Shown piece by piece: positions 52,917 to 61,797 of a stretch of 64,000 nucleotides of DNA (its first letter is position 1; every line of letters begins with the position of its first letter). The notes under the pieces are model-generated. The model made no database searches and had not been told where the DNA came from. It was given only the letters and a program-made list of their open reading frames with translations. The position numbers and the translations under genes were made by a program. Origin of the DNA: an uncultured delta proteobacterium (lineage in GTDB: Bacteria > Desulfobacterota > Desulfovibrionia > Desulfovibrionales > Desulfovibrionaceae); the NCBI GenBank assembly GCA_903843965.1, contig CAIMRY010000031.1:62001-126000 (forward strand). The letters run 5' to 3'.

Positions 52917-54074
52917 GTGGCGAAAGCTTCCAAGCAGGCTCCGGCGCCCCTGGCCGGGGCCTTTGACATTGCGGGCTTCCGCGCGGGCCTGCTGGACTGG
53001 TTCGCGGCCAGCGCCCGGGACTTGCCTTGGCGCAAGACCTTTGCCCCGTACCAGGTCTGGCTCTCGGAGATCATGCTCCAGCAGACGCAGATGGACCGGG
53101 CCGTGGGCTATTTCGAGCGCTTCCTGGCGCGCTTCCCGGACATCGCAAGCTTGGCCCTGGCCCACGAGGACGAGGTGCTCAAGCTCTGGGAGGGCCTGGG
53201 CTACTATTCCCGCGCCAAAAACCTGATGCGCGCGGCGCGGCTGATCCTGCGCGAGCACGGCGGCGAGTTTCCCGCGACCTTCGAGGCCGTGCGCGCGCTG
53301 CCCGGCGTCGGGCCATACACAGCCGGGGCGATCATGAGCGTGGCCTTTGACGAGCCGCGCCCGGCCGTGGACGCCAACGTGGAGCGCGTGCTGGCCCGGA
53401 TGCTGGACATCGACCGCCCGACACGCGAGGCGGACGTGAAGCGCCGCATCCTGGCCGCAGCCTGGGAGCTGGTGCCGCCGCAGGGGGGCCGGGCCTTCAA
53501 CCAGGGGCTCATGGAGCTGGGCGCGCTGGTCTGCGCGCCGCGCAAGCCCGACTGCCCGCGCTGCCCCGTGTCCGCCCACTGCCTGGCGCTGGCCCGGGGC
53601 ACTGTGGCCTTGCGCCCGGCGCCCACGGCCAGGCCGGAGACCATCCGCGTGGACATGGCCTGCGGGGTGCTGGCCAGCGGCGGGCGCGTGTTCATCCAGA
53701 AGCGCAGGCCCGACGACGTCTGGCCCGGCCTGTGGGAGTTCCCCGGCGGGGTCCTGGAGCCGGGCGAAACCCCGGAGCAGGCCATGGTCCGCGAGTTCCG
53801 CGAGGAGACCGGGCTTCTCGTGCGCCCGGCGGGCAAGATCGCGGTGGTCCGCTCCAGCTACACCCGCTACCGCATCACCCTGCACGGCTATTTCTGCCAG
53901 GCCGAGCCCGGCCAGGACCCGCAGCATGGGCACAGCCTGCACGAGGCCGTGGAGGCCCGCCTTGTGCGGCCCCAGGAACTGCGCGCCTTCGCCTTCCCCT
54001 CGGGCCACGCCCGGCTGGTTGTCCGGCTGCTGGCGGATGTCCGCCTCGAAGGCTTTCTCGCCGCCCTTGATTGA
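52917..54074 (+). CDS. mutY: MutY adenine glycosylase fused to an intact Nudix domain
   Basis: 385-residue repair enzyme removing A mispaired with 8-oxo[10 protein letters not shown] holds the catalytic Glu, [12 protein letters not shown] the helix-hairpin-helix and DANVERV the catalytic Asp. The [4Fe-4S] ligands [17 protein letters not shown] follow as C-x6-C-x2-C-x5-C. The C-terminal domain carries a perfect Nudix box (G-x5-E-x7-REFREETGL), usually degenerate in MutY, so it may hydrolyse 8-oxo-dGTP as MutT does. GTG start. Confidence 0.93.
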   Translation: MAKASKQAPAPLAGAFDIAGFRAGLLDWFAASARDLPWRKTFAPYQVWLSEIMLQQTQMDRAVGYFERFLARFPDIASLALAHEDEVLKLWEGLGYYSRAKNLMRAARLILREHGGEFPATFEAVRALPGVGPYTAGAIMSVAFDEPRPAVDANVERVLARMLDIDRPTREADVKRRILAAAWELVPPQGGRAFNQGLMELGALVCAPRKPDCPRCPVSAHCLALARGTVALRPAPTARPETIRVDMACGVLASGGRVFIQKRRPDDVWPGLWEFPGGVLEPGETPEQAMVREFREETGLLVRPAGKIAVVRSSYTRYRITLHGYFCQAEPGQDPQHGHSLHEAVEARLVRPQELRAFAFPSGHARLVVRLLADVRLEGFLAALD

Positions 54075-54111
54075 CGCTGTATCCTACCGACATCAAAGAG
54101 ATATTTTCGAC

Positions 54112-54128
54112 GGGCACGGATTGTGCTT
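54112..54128 (+). promoter_or_regulatory. Possible sigma54 promoter
   Basis: GGGCACGGATTGTGCTT has GG (54113-54114) and GC (54125-54126) exactly ten bases apart, the sigma54 rule. GGCACG matches the -24 box; the -12 box deviates by one base. It lies 55 bases before the lysozyme-like gene. Flagellar and nitrogen genes use sigma54 in this group. Confidence 0.35.
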
Positions 54129-54182
54129 TATCGGTCTCGAAGACCGTGCCGTGGTCAAATTTCCGACGGCGGAGGGAGCACC

Positions 54183-55232
54183 ATGTCCAGCGATTCGAAC
54201 AGCATTGCGGAAGCCATCCGCGCCCTGAAGGAGACCCAGTCCGGCCAGGCCGGCCAGGCCAGCCAGGCCATCAACCCGCGCGGCGTTTCCGCTCGCGGGG
54301 GCAAGGCCTTCGACCCCCAGGCCCTGGACCCCAAGACCCTGGCCTTCCAGGCCCAGATGCAGATGGCCCAGCAGGCCATGAGCCTGGGCAACCAGCAGGC
54401 CGACGGCCAGGACAGCGACTCCATGTCCATGTCCTACGACATGAACATCATCAACGACAGCATGATGCTGGACGCGCTGAGCACCATCTCCCGGCTCACG
54501 GGAAAGCAGATGCCCGGACAGCTGGCCGCGGCCGCCATGCCGCTGGACCAGGCCCTGACGCGCAATGCCGAGGTCCAGCAGGGCCTGGGCTCCCTGGCCG
54601 CGCTGTTCGAGTCCGGCGACAAGGGCGCGGCGGCCATCGGCTTTGACCGCACTGGCGGCACCAGCTACGGCACCTTCCAGCTTTCCTCCCGCGCGGGCAC
54701 CATGAACCGCTTCCTGAATTACCTGTCCGAGCGTGAGCCCGCCTTGGCCGAGCGGCTGCGCAGCGCCGGACCGGCCAACACCGGCTCAACCAAGGGCGGC
54801 ATGCCTGCCGAGTGGACCAAGATCGCCGCCGAGAACCCGGAACGCTTCGAGCGCCTGCAGACCGAGTTCATCAAGAAGGACCACTACCAGCCCGCGCGGG
54901 AGAAGATCCGCGAGATGACCGGGGTGGACATTGAGGCCAGCAAGCCCGCCCTGCGCGAGGCCCTGTTCAGCACTGCGGTGCAGCACGGGGCCAGCGGCGC
55001 GGCGCGCATCTTCAACGAGGCCATCGACAAATTTTTGAACAGACCGGAGGCCGTCCAGGCCGGGACCAAAAGCTTTGAGCAGGCCCTGGTGAGCGAGGTC
55101 TACAACAAGCGCCAGCACCAGTTCGGCGGCTCCACCGAGGCCGTGCGCCAAAGCGTGCAAGGGCGGCTCAGGCAGGAGAAGGACATGGTCCTGGCCATGC
55201 TGGAGAAAAAGGGCATGAACAGGATCGTGTGA
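54183..55232 (+). CDS. Lysozyme-like protein (GH46/phage-tail muramidase type)
   Basis: 349-residue protein. The first 130 residues are Gln/Ala/Met-rich and probably disordered (QSGQAGQASQA repeats). From about 135 a domain like that of phage tail lysozymes and VgrG-linked hydrolases follows: FESGDKGAAAIGFDRTGGTSYGTFQLSS, whose Glu would be the acid, then AVQHGASGAARIFNEA. It probably cuts peptidoglycan. GGAGGGAGC precedes the ATG, and an intrinsic terminator follows. No signal peptide, so export needs a special route (flagellar or phage-like). Confidence 0.75.
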   Translation: MSSDSNSIAEAIRALKETQSGQAGQASQAINPRGVSARGGKAFDPQALDPKTLAFQAQMQMAQQAMSLGNQQADGQDSDSMSMSYDMNIINDSMMLDALSTISRLTGKQMPGQLAAAAMPLDQALTRNAEVQQGLGSLAALFESGDKGAAAIGFDRTGGTSYGTFQLSSRAGTMNRFLNYLSEREPALAERLRSAGPANTGSTKGGMPAEWTKIAAENPERFERLQTEFIKKDHYQPAREKIREMTGVDIEASKPALREALFSTAVQHGASGAARIFNEAIDKFLNRPEAVQAGTKSFEQALVSEVYNKRQHQFGGSTEAVRQSVQGRLRQEKDMVLAMLEKKGMNRIV

Positions 55233-55265
55233 TCTGGGGAGACCGCAGATCCTGACGTGATGGAA

Positions 55266-55294
55266 GGCGCGCTCCGGCGCGTCTTTTCTATTGT
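55266..55294 (+). terminator. Rho-independent terminator of the lysozyme-like gene
   Basis: Seven-bp GC stem (55266-55272 / 55277-55283, one G-U) with loop TCCG, followed by TTTTCTATTGTT. It lies 33 bases after the stop codon. Confidence 0.75.
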
Positions 55295-55317
55295 TCTGAG
55301 CTCCGGCACGCCTTTTC

Positions 55318-56142
55318 TTATGCTCCGGGCTCCGCTTCGTTCCCGGGGGCCAGAACAGACTCGCGCGGGGTTGCGCCAAACTCCCGGCGGAAGGCCGCGA
55401 TGAAGGCCGAGGTGGAGGCGTAGCCGCTGTCCAGGGCCACGGCGGTGACGCTGTTCCCGGCCTCCAGGCCGGTGAGGGACTTGAGCAGCCGCAGCCGCCG
55501 CCGCCAGGCGCGGAAGGTCAGCCCGGTCTGGCCCAGGAACAGCCGCGTCATGGTCCGGGCCGAAAGGCCAGCCCCGGCGGCCAGCTCCACCAGGGTCCGC
55601 TGGTCGTCCGGCTGCTGCTCCAAGGCCGCGCAGAGCCGCGTCAGGCGTTCGTCCACGGGCAGCGGCAGGGAGAAGGGCGCCTCCCGCAGCATCGCCAGCT
55701 GGTCCAGCAGCACCGCCACGAGCCGTCCGGGCGCGCCCGTTTCGTCATACTCCACGGGCAGCCGGGTCACGGCGCGGATGAGCTCCCGCACCAGGGGCGT
55801 GACGCCCAGCACCCGGCATTCCAACGGCCCTCCGGTCACGGCCCCCGTTGCGGAGGGCGCGGCCCCGGCAACGGCGTCTGGCGCGATGTACAGGCTGCGC
55901 ATCTGGGTGCGTTCGGTGCTGACCACCGAATGCTCCAGGCCGGGCGGCACCCAGATGGCCCGTTGCGGTGGGGCCAGGTAGCTGCCCAGGCGCGTGCGCA
56001 CGCCGAGCACCCCCCGCGTGGCGTAGGAAAGCTGCACCCAGGGGTGTCGGTGCATGCGCACCCAGGTGGGCGCGGCCAGGGTTTCCACCCGGGCGAACAC
56101 GGGCCGGGGCAAGCTGGTCAGGTCGGGCAGGATGCGTTCCAT
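55318..56142 (-). CDS. AraC-family regulator
   Basis: 274-residue regulator. An N-terminal cupin-like sensor (about 15-110, MHRHPWVQLSYATRGVL, IWVPPGLEHSVV) precedes a double helix-turn-helix at the C-terminus (about 165-265, LVELAAGAGLSARTMTRLFLGQTGLTF, VALDSGYASTSAFIAAFRREFG). Divergent from the TauE exporter gene with 133 bases between; it probably controls that gene. Ligand unknown. Confidence 0.9.
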   Translation of the reverse strand: MERILPDLTSLPRPVFARVETLAAPTWVRMHRHPWVQLSYATRGVLGVRTRLGSYLAPPQRAIWVPPGLEHSVVSTERTQMRSLYIAPDAVAGAAPSATGAVTGGPLECRVLGVTPLVRELIRAVTRLPVEYDETGAPGRLVAVLLDQLAMLREAPFSLPLPVDERLTRLCAALEQQPDDQRTLVELAAGAGLSARTMTRLFLGQTGLTFRAWRRRLRLLKSLTGLEAGNSVTAVALDSGYASTSAFIAAFRREFGATPRESVLAPGNEAEPGA

Positions 56143-56275
56143 AGGCCTTGTCCGTTTGGCGACATGTTTTGTCGTTTCAGCGATAGCGAACCATAGCCGG
56201 AACAGCGTAGCAAGGCCAGCAGGAAGTGCGGGGTGCTGCCCCGCCGCAACAATCCAGGCCCAGGGGGCACAGACG

Positions 56276-57037
56276 ATGGACATTGTGCAGCTGCTGACAG
56301 TGGGGCTGGCCGCCATCGCCGGGGGCGCGGTGAATGCGCTGGCGGGCGGCGGAACGCTGATCACCTTTCCGGTGCTCACGGCGGTGGGGGTGCCCATCGT
56401 GGCCGCGAACATCACCAACACCGTGGCCCTATGCCCCGGTTATCTCGGCGCCACCTTTGCCCAGCTCAAGGACCTGCGGGGCCAGGGGCTGCGCCTGTGG
56501 CTTCTGCTGCCTGTCGGCGTCCTGGGGGGCATCGGCGGCGGGGTGCTGCTCCTGCACACGGATGATAAAATCTTTCGTGCGGTCGTGCCGTATCTGATCA
56601 TGATGGCCGTGGTCATCATGGCCATGCAGGACAGGATCCGCGCCTGGCTGCTGCGCCGGGCCGGAAAGGCCGAGGGCGTTTCGCTGCACGACGCCTGGGT
56701 GCTCCTGCCGATCATCCCGGCGGCCGTGTACGGCGGATTTTTTGGCGCGGGCGTCAGCATCATCGTCATCGCGGTGCTCGGCCTGGTCCTGCACGACAGC
56801 ATCGTGCGCTTAAACGCCCTGAAGCAGGCCGTGTCCTTCGCCATCAACACCGCGGCGGCAATCTTCTTCCTGTTTTCCGGCAAGGTGGTCTGGTCCGCCG
56901 CGCTGGTCATGGCCGTTGGAGCCCTGGCGGGAGGCGTGCTGGGGGGCAGGCTGGCCGGGCGGATCAAGCCGCACATGCTGCGGCGCATCGTCATCGTCAT
57001 CGGCACTGTGGTCGCCCTGATCTACTTCATCAAGTGA
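56276..57037 (+). CDS. TauE/SafE-family exporter
   Basis: 253-residue inner-membrane protein with about seven or eight hydrophobic segments. AGGAVNALAGGGTLITFPVL and the second repeat YGGFFGAGVSIIVIAVLG mark the TauE/SafE family, which exports sulfite or sulfur-containing acids. That fits a sulfur-metabolising host, but the substrate is not shown. ATG at 56276. Confidence 0.88.
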   Translation: MDIVQLLTVGLAAIAGGAVNALAGGGTLITFPVLTAVGVPIVAANITNTVALCPGYLGATFAQLKDLRGQGLRLWLLLPVGVLGGIGGGVLLLHTDDKIFRAVVPYLIMMAVVIMAMQDRIRAWLLRRAGKAEGVSLHDAWVLLPIIPAAVYGGFFGAGVSIIVIAVLGLVLHDSIVRLNALKQAVSFAINTAAAIFFLFSGKVVWSAALVMAVGALAGGVLGGRLAGRIKPHMLRRIVIVIGTVVALIYFIK

Positions 57038-57348
57038 GCCCCAGGCGCGGGCGCACCGGGCCATGCCGCGCAGCGGGCAGCGCCCGTGGCGTGTGGAGTC
57101 CGTGACGTGCGGAGTCCGTGGCGGGAAGCGCCTGCGGCCAGAAGCATCTGTTGCGCTTGCCTGCTCTGGCCCGGTGAGCCAGCCGGTGAGCTTCCCGATC
57201 TCCGGCGCGCACCGGCGTGAATTGGCGCGAACCGGCGCGAACCGGCGCGACGGGGTGTGAGCGGAGGAGCGGTTGGGGCAGCGCTAACAAAAGATAGTGT
57301 GTTTCCGGATGGTTGGGCGCGGCGCGGACTGTTCGGCGCTGCGCCCTG
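57038..57348. repeat. Repeat-rich spacer
   Basis: No gene seen. GTGGAGTCCGTGACGTGCGGAGTCCGTG (two degenerate copies) lies near 57093-57120, and four copies of a 10-base ACCGGCGCGA-like unit at 57211-57250. A likely slippage product. No T-run terminator was recognised for either neighbour. Confidence 0.65.
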
Positions 57349-59049
57349 CTATTTCCGGCTGCGGGTGGGCGCGGGCCGTGGCGGCTGGGGCGAGGCAATG
57401 GGCAGCACGGCCAGGCGTGTTTCCAGGCTGGGGTCCAGGGCCACGCGCAGGGTGCGCTCCACGTGGTCCACGGCCACGCTGCCTATGGCCGTGCCCTTGA
57501 CCTTGCGCACGTCGCGCACAAGGGCGCAGAGCACGTCGGCCTTGGCGTCGTCCTTGCGGTAGCTTTTCAGCGCGCAGAGCACGGCGGCCTCGGTGAGGCT
57601 CGCCTCGGGCACCTGCTGGTCCGGGAAGTCGCGCTTGAGGATGAGGTGCGCGCTGGGGCCGCCCGCCACATGGAACCAGAGGTCGAAGGGTCCTGCGGCC
57701 TTGGAGAGCAGGTCGTGGTTGGCCTGGCTGCTCTTGCCGCGCAGCAGCAGAAAGCCGTCCGAGGTGCGGAAGAGCGCCACGGCAAGCCCCTGGTAGCGTT
57801 TGGGCAAAACCACCGGGGCCGTGGGCGCGGGCCTGTCGGCGGGCTTGTCCGTGGGCTTGTCCGCTGCGTTCCCGGTCCGGGCCGGGAGCATCTCCGGGCC
57901 AGCGCCCACGGCGAGCTCGGCGCGCCTGCGCTGCACATGGGCCAGCCCGCGTCGTCCCTTGGCCGCCTGGCGGAACAGGTGGGCCATGTTCTCCGCCGGG
58001 GTCAGGCGCGGGTCCAGCGGCACCAGGGTGGGCCCGTGCTCCGGGTGCTCCAGCAGCATGCTTGGCTGCTGCGGCGTGGCCTTCAGGCCGGAGAGGGCGA
58101 TCTGCAAGGCCTCCGCCGCCGTTGCCAGGGCCGCGAGCCTGTTGTGCCGGGCCTCGTCCTGGTCCAGCAGGGCCTGCTGACGCGAAAGGCGCTTGCGCGC
58201 CTGCACGGCCTGGTCCACGGTTTCGCGGTCCTCTGCCCGGGCGATGTGCGGAAACAGCGTGCGCTGGCCAAAGGCCGTGGCCGCCTGGCTGGCGCTGGCG
58301 AAGCGCTCCGCGCCGGGGATGCCTTCGCCGCCGGCCAGGGGCTCCCACGACAAGGGCAGGGGGGTCAAGGACAGGCGGGCCAGGGTCGGGGAGGCCGGTG
58401 TCGGCGAGGTCTCGGCCTCCGGCCTGACAAAAGCGGGCGGCAGGTAAAAGGTGCTGGCCGCGCCGCTTTGCAGGCGCGCAAGCAGTTGCTCGGCCTGGGT
58501 CGGGTCGATTGCCGCCAGTTGGGCCAGGTGCCTGCGCTGGGGCGGGGTGATTTGCGGATGCGCGCGCCAGACCTCGGGTTCGTGTCCGCTCTGGTCCAGA
58601 ATGCGCTCCAGCGGCGGCCAGATGGGCTCGGGCGGGGCCGGGAAGTCCTCGGCCAGGGCCAGCCCGTCGCGCAGGTCGCCGGATGGCCCGCCGCGCAGGT
58701 CGAACACCAGCCACTGCCCGGCAGCGGGAATGTCGCGCGGGGACAGGGCCAGGGCCAGGCGCAGGTTCGGCCAGTCCGCGCGGGCGGAAAGCACGCGCCG
58801 CCCGGTGAGGCGCTTGCGCAGCCACATGACGAGTCCTGGCGGCTGGGGCGGGTTGACGGGGCGGTCCGGGCTCAAAAAAAGCAGGCCCGCTGTTTTGGCG
58901 GGCCTGAAGATCAGGTGCGAGGTGCTGCCCTGGCCGTGCAGGGTGAAGACGAGTACCCCGTCTGCCGGGCCGTGGATTTTTTCAAAGCGCTGGCCGGTGA
59001 GGCTTGCGGCCAGCTCGCCTGCCAGGAAGCGGAAGAAGTTGGCTTCCAC
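57349..59049 (-). CDS. NFACT-family protein (RqcH/Rqc2-like)
   Basis: 566-residue protein. The NFACT-N domain (about 1-200) is followed by a coiled coil (about 290-380) and an NFACT-R domain with LLRGKSSQANHDLLSKAAGPFDLWFHVAGGPSAHLIL. RqcH adds alanine tails to stalled nascent chains with help of a DR pair in NFACT-N. In the matching place this protein reads NLR after ADWP, so the Asp appears lost. A DKPTDKPADRP repeat lies before NFACT-R. ATG at 59049 gives the family start MEANFFRFLA. Confidence 0.85.
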   Translation of the reverse strand: MEANFFRFLAGELAASLTGQRFEKIHGPADGVLVFTLHGQGSTSHLIFRPAKTAGLLFLSPDRPVNPPQPPGLVMWLRKRLTGRRVLSARADWPNLRLALALSPRDIPAAGQWLVFDLRGGPSGDLRDGLALAEDFPAPPEPIWPPLERILDQSGHEPEVWRAHPQITPPQRRHLAQLAAIDPTQAEQLLARLQSGAASTFYLPPAFVRPEAETSPTPASPTLARLSLTPLPLSWEPLAGGEGIPGAERFASASQAATAFGQRTLFPHIARAEDRETVDQAVQARKRLSRQQALLDQDEARHNRLAALATAAEALQIALSGLKATPQQPSMLLEHPEHGPTLVPLDPRLTPAENMAHLFRQAAKGRRGLAHVQRRRAELAVGAGPEMLPARTGNAADKPTDKPADRPAPTAPVVLPKRYQGLAVALFRTSDGFLLLRGKSSQANHDLLSKAAGPFDLWFHVAGGPSAHLILKRDFPDQQVPEASLTEAAVLCALKSYRKDDAKADVLCALVRDVRKVKGTAIGSVAVDHVERTLRVALDPSLETRLAVLPIASPQPPRPAPTRSRK

Positions 59050-59118
59050 CTGGGCCTCCCTGGGCTGGACGGTTTGCTTGACGGTTGGCGGGGCGGTTGG
59101 CTGAGCAGGGCCTGGGGG

Positions 59119-59481
59119 CTAGTCGCCCCGGACCATCTCGTCTTCTTCCTGTTTGCTTTTGCAGTTGATGCACAGGGTGGTCATGGGCCGGGCCTTGAGC
59201 CGGGCGATGCCGATCTCGTCGCCGCACTCGACGCACAGGCCGAACTCGCCGTCCTCGATGCGCTGGATGGCCTGGGTGATCTTCTTGATGAGTTTGCGCT
59301 CGCGGTCGCGCAGGCGCAGGGTGAAGGCCCGGTCAGACTCCGCCGTGGCCCTGTCCGCAGGGTCGGCGTACACTTCAACGGTCTCGGTCATGTCATCGAT
59401 GGTGGCCTGGCCCTTCTGGAGAATCTCCTCGAGCATGGCGTTGAGCATGTCCCGGAAAAACTGGATATCTTTGGCTTCCAT
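59119..59481 (-). CDS. dksA: DksA/TraR-family transcription factor
   Basis: 120-residue RNA polymerase secondary-channel protein acting with ppGpp. The coiled-coil tip D40-x2-D43-x-A45 (DPADRA) is intact, and zinc Cys C83, C86, C104, C107 are all present. Typical DksA is about 150 residues; this shorter form is usual for Desulfovibrio-type copies as far as I recall. The NFACT gene starts 70 bases after its end. Confidence 0.92.
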   Translation of the reverse strand: MEAKDIQFFRDMLNAMLEEILQKGQATIDDMTETVEVYADPADRATAESDRAFTLRLRDRERKLIKKITQAIQRIEDGEFGLCVECGDEIGIARLKARPMTTLCINCKSKQEEDEMVRGD

Positions 59482-59727
59482 GCAAATCTCCTCACTGGCG
59501 GGAGCGGGTGGACCAGCAGGCGGGTCTACTCCGCTCCGAGTTCAATGCGAATGCGCCTGATAAACCAAAAGCAGCGGACTTGTAAAGGGCCTGAAAATCC
59601 GCGCTATCAATCGGTTTGCGGCGTCGCCGTTTTGGCCGTGCCGGGTCTTTGGGCCGGGGCGCGGCAGGGAATTACTCCCGGAGTGGACACTCTTGTCCTG
59701 CTATTTCAAAAACACGGCCAGCGAGGC

Positions 59728-59756
59728 TTGACACTTCAAGGGGGCAAAGGTAAAAG
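59728..59756 (+). promoter_or_regulatory. Promoter of the tRNA cluster
   Basis: TTGACA (59728-59733) and TAAAAG (59751-59756) with a 17-base spacer; the start of transcription falls about 8 bases before the first tRNA. Confidence 0.65.
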
Positions 59757-59770
59757 GCTTCCCCTGTTGG

Positions 59771-59845
<75 letters not shown>

Positions 59846-59854
59846 ACGAAACGA

Positions 59855-59929
<75 letters not shown>

Positions 59930-59934
59930 GACGA

Positions 59935-60009
<75 letters not shown>

Positions 60010-60021
60010 TGCTCTTTTTCG

Positions 60022-60050
60022 GGGACCGGCTTCGTGCCGGTCCCTGTTTC
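60022..60050 (+). terminator. Hairpin after tRNA-Gly copy 2
   Basis: Nine-bp GC stem (60022-60030 / 60036-60044) with loop TTCGT, followed by TGTTTC. A weak T-run, so partial termination is likely. Confidence 0.5.
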
Positions 60051-60102
60051 ACCCCCCCCCGGCGGGCTTTACAGTCGATTGCCGCCGGGCGCTCCACAAC
60101 GA

Positions 60103-60177
<75 letters not shown>

Positions 60178-60185
60178 GAATGATC

Positions 60186-60216
60186 AAAGGCCGACCCTTG
60201 CGGGTTGGCCTTTTTC
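60186..60216 (+). terminator. Terminator of the tRNA cluster
   Basis: Arms AAAGGCCGACCC and GGGTTGGCCTTT with loop TTGC, then TTTTT. Stem includes one mismatch or G-U. A typical rho-independent end 9 bases after the last tRNA. Confidence 0.8.
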
Positions 60217-60510
60217 GTTGCTGCTCGCTGCGTTTGCGCGCGTGTCGTGCGTCGCGTCCTTGAAAACTCTGCCCGCCCGCATCGCCCGCTGGCTTTGCCT
60301 CTTTGCGCGACGCCAGATCGGGCCGCCCTGCGTGTTGACCGGGCCAATCCTGACCCGGCAGCCTGGCTCGACAGCCTGGCTCGACAGTCTGCCCCGGAAG
60401 CCTGACTCGGCGGGCCGCACGTCATCCGGTCGGCAAGGCCGGGCGCTCCCTTCGGCTGTGCGCGGGGGCAGCGGCGTCGGTGCGGCTGCGAACCATTTAC
60501 GGACGCGCCG
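60217..60510. other. Intergenic region with short repeats
   Basis: About 290 bases without a convincing gene between the tRNA terminator and the convergent ligase. Around 60350-60410 the words GGCAGCCTGGCTCGACA, GCCTGGCTCGACA and GTCTGCCCCGG repeat in degenerate form. Short ORFs here lack ribosome sites. Confidence 0.55.
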
Positions 60511-61746
60511 CTAGAAGCTGCGCTCGTCAACCAGCCTCCTGGCGTCCTGGGCGAGTCCGTCGGCCGGGAGGACCTGGACCTCGGGTTTGAGTTTCAACAG
60601 GGCCTGGAAGGCCGCCTGGAAGGCTCCAGCGTCGATGCCGCCGGACAGGGCCAGGCGCACCGCAATGCGGTCCTTGCCGCCGGGGTTGCTGATGACGATC
60701 TGCCAGGCCGCGATCTGCGGGAACTGGGCCGCCACCTGCGCGGCCTGGGCCGGGTAGATGAACTGGCCCTTGACCTTGGCCGTGTCGTCGGCGCGGCCCT
60801 TGATGCCGTCGAGCCTGAGCGAGGTCCGGCCGCAGGGGCAGGGGGCCTCGATGAGGCTCGACAGGTCGCCGGTGGCGAAGCGCAGCAGTGGATACTCGCG
60901 GGTGAAGGGCGTCACCACCACCTCGCCGGTTTCGCCCAGGGGCAGCGGCTGGCCGGTGGCGGGGTCGCAGATCTCGACATAGGCCCGCGAGGACAGATGC
61001 ATGCCCCGGGGCTGCTCGCACTCGTAGGCGATGCAGCCGACATCGGCGGTGCCGTAGCCCTGGCGCACGGTGCAGCCGAACAGCTCCTCCACCTCCAGGC
61101 GCAGGGCTTCCGGCAGGCGCTCCGCAGCCACAAAGGCCGTGCGGATGGACAGGTCCGTGCGCAGGTCCAGGCCGAGGCTGCGGGCCTTTTCGCCGATGAC
61201 CTTGAGGTAGCTGGCCATGCCGACAAAGCCGGTGACCGGCAGCCTGCGCATGAGCTCCACCTGGACCTCGGTGTTGCCGGGGCCTGCCGGGATCACCGCG
61301 CAGCCGATGGCCCGCAGGGGTTCCTCAAGCATCAGCCCGGCCGGGGTCAGGTGGTAGCTGAAGGTCATCTGCACCAGGTCGCCGGAGCGGAAACCTGCGG
61401 CGAAGAAGCCCTCGGCCCAGCCCCAGTAGTCGGCCTGCGCGCCTTCGGGGTCGAAGATGGGGCCAGGGGACTGGTAGATGCGCCGCAGCTTGCCGGGTTT
61501 GCAGGTCAAGAGCCAGTCCAGGCCGCGCTCGGCCTGCAGGCTGATGAGCTCCTTCTTGCGCAGGGGCGGCAGCGCGGAAAAGGCCGTGAGCGAGTCCAGG
61601 TCGCGCAGGGTCAGTCCGGCGCGGTCCAGGCGTGTGCGGAACTCCCCGGAGCCCTTGGCGGCCTTCTTCAGCAGCGTACGGATGGCCTGCCACTGCCGGG
61701 CCTGGCGTTCTTCGGGGCTGTGGGTCTCCAGGTCGTGGTACAACAT
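60511..61746 (-). CDS. PaaK-like AMP-forming aryl-CoA ligase
   Basis: 411-residue member of the phenylacetate-CoA ligase branch of adenylate-forming enzymes. YQSPGPIFDPEGAQADYWGWAEGFFAAGF, RQGYGTADVGCIAYEC and GETGEVVVTP give the ATP/AMP fold; CPCGRTSLRLDGIKGRADD leads to the C-terminal lid. It probably activates a short aromatic or branched acid. It ends a Liv-type ABC transporter cluster, suggesting that its substrate is what the transporter brings in. Confidence 0.85.
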   Translation of the reverse strand: MLYHDLETHSPEERQARQWQAIRTLLKKAAKGSGEFRTRLDRAGLTLRDLDSLTAFSALPPLRKKELISLQAERGLDWLLTCKPGKLRRIYQSPGPIFDPEGAQADYWGWAEGFFAAGFRSGDLVQMTFSYHLTPAGLMLEEPLRAIGCAVIPAGPGNTEVQVELMRRLPVTGFVGMASYLKVIGEKARSLGLDLRTDLSIRTAFVAAERLPEALRLEVEELFGCTVRQGYGTADVGCIAYECEQPRGMHLSSRAYVEICDPATGQPLPLGETGEVVVTPFTREYPLLRFATGDLSSLIEAPCPCGRTSLRLDGIKGRADDTAKVKGQFIYPAQAAQVAAQFPQIAAWQIVISNPGGKDRIAVRLALSGGIDAGAFQAAFQALLKLKPEVQVLPADGLAQDARRLVDERSF

Positions 61747-61797
61747 CGGGTCAACCTCCCTGGCCTGGCTTGCTGCGTGGGTACTCCTGAACGACGC

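Noticed and set aside
50037-54008. 1323-codon minus-strand ORF
   Set aside because: Antisense to the 922-residue protein, gpmA and mutY, all of which carry family or internal structure.
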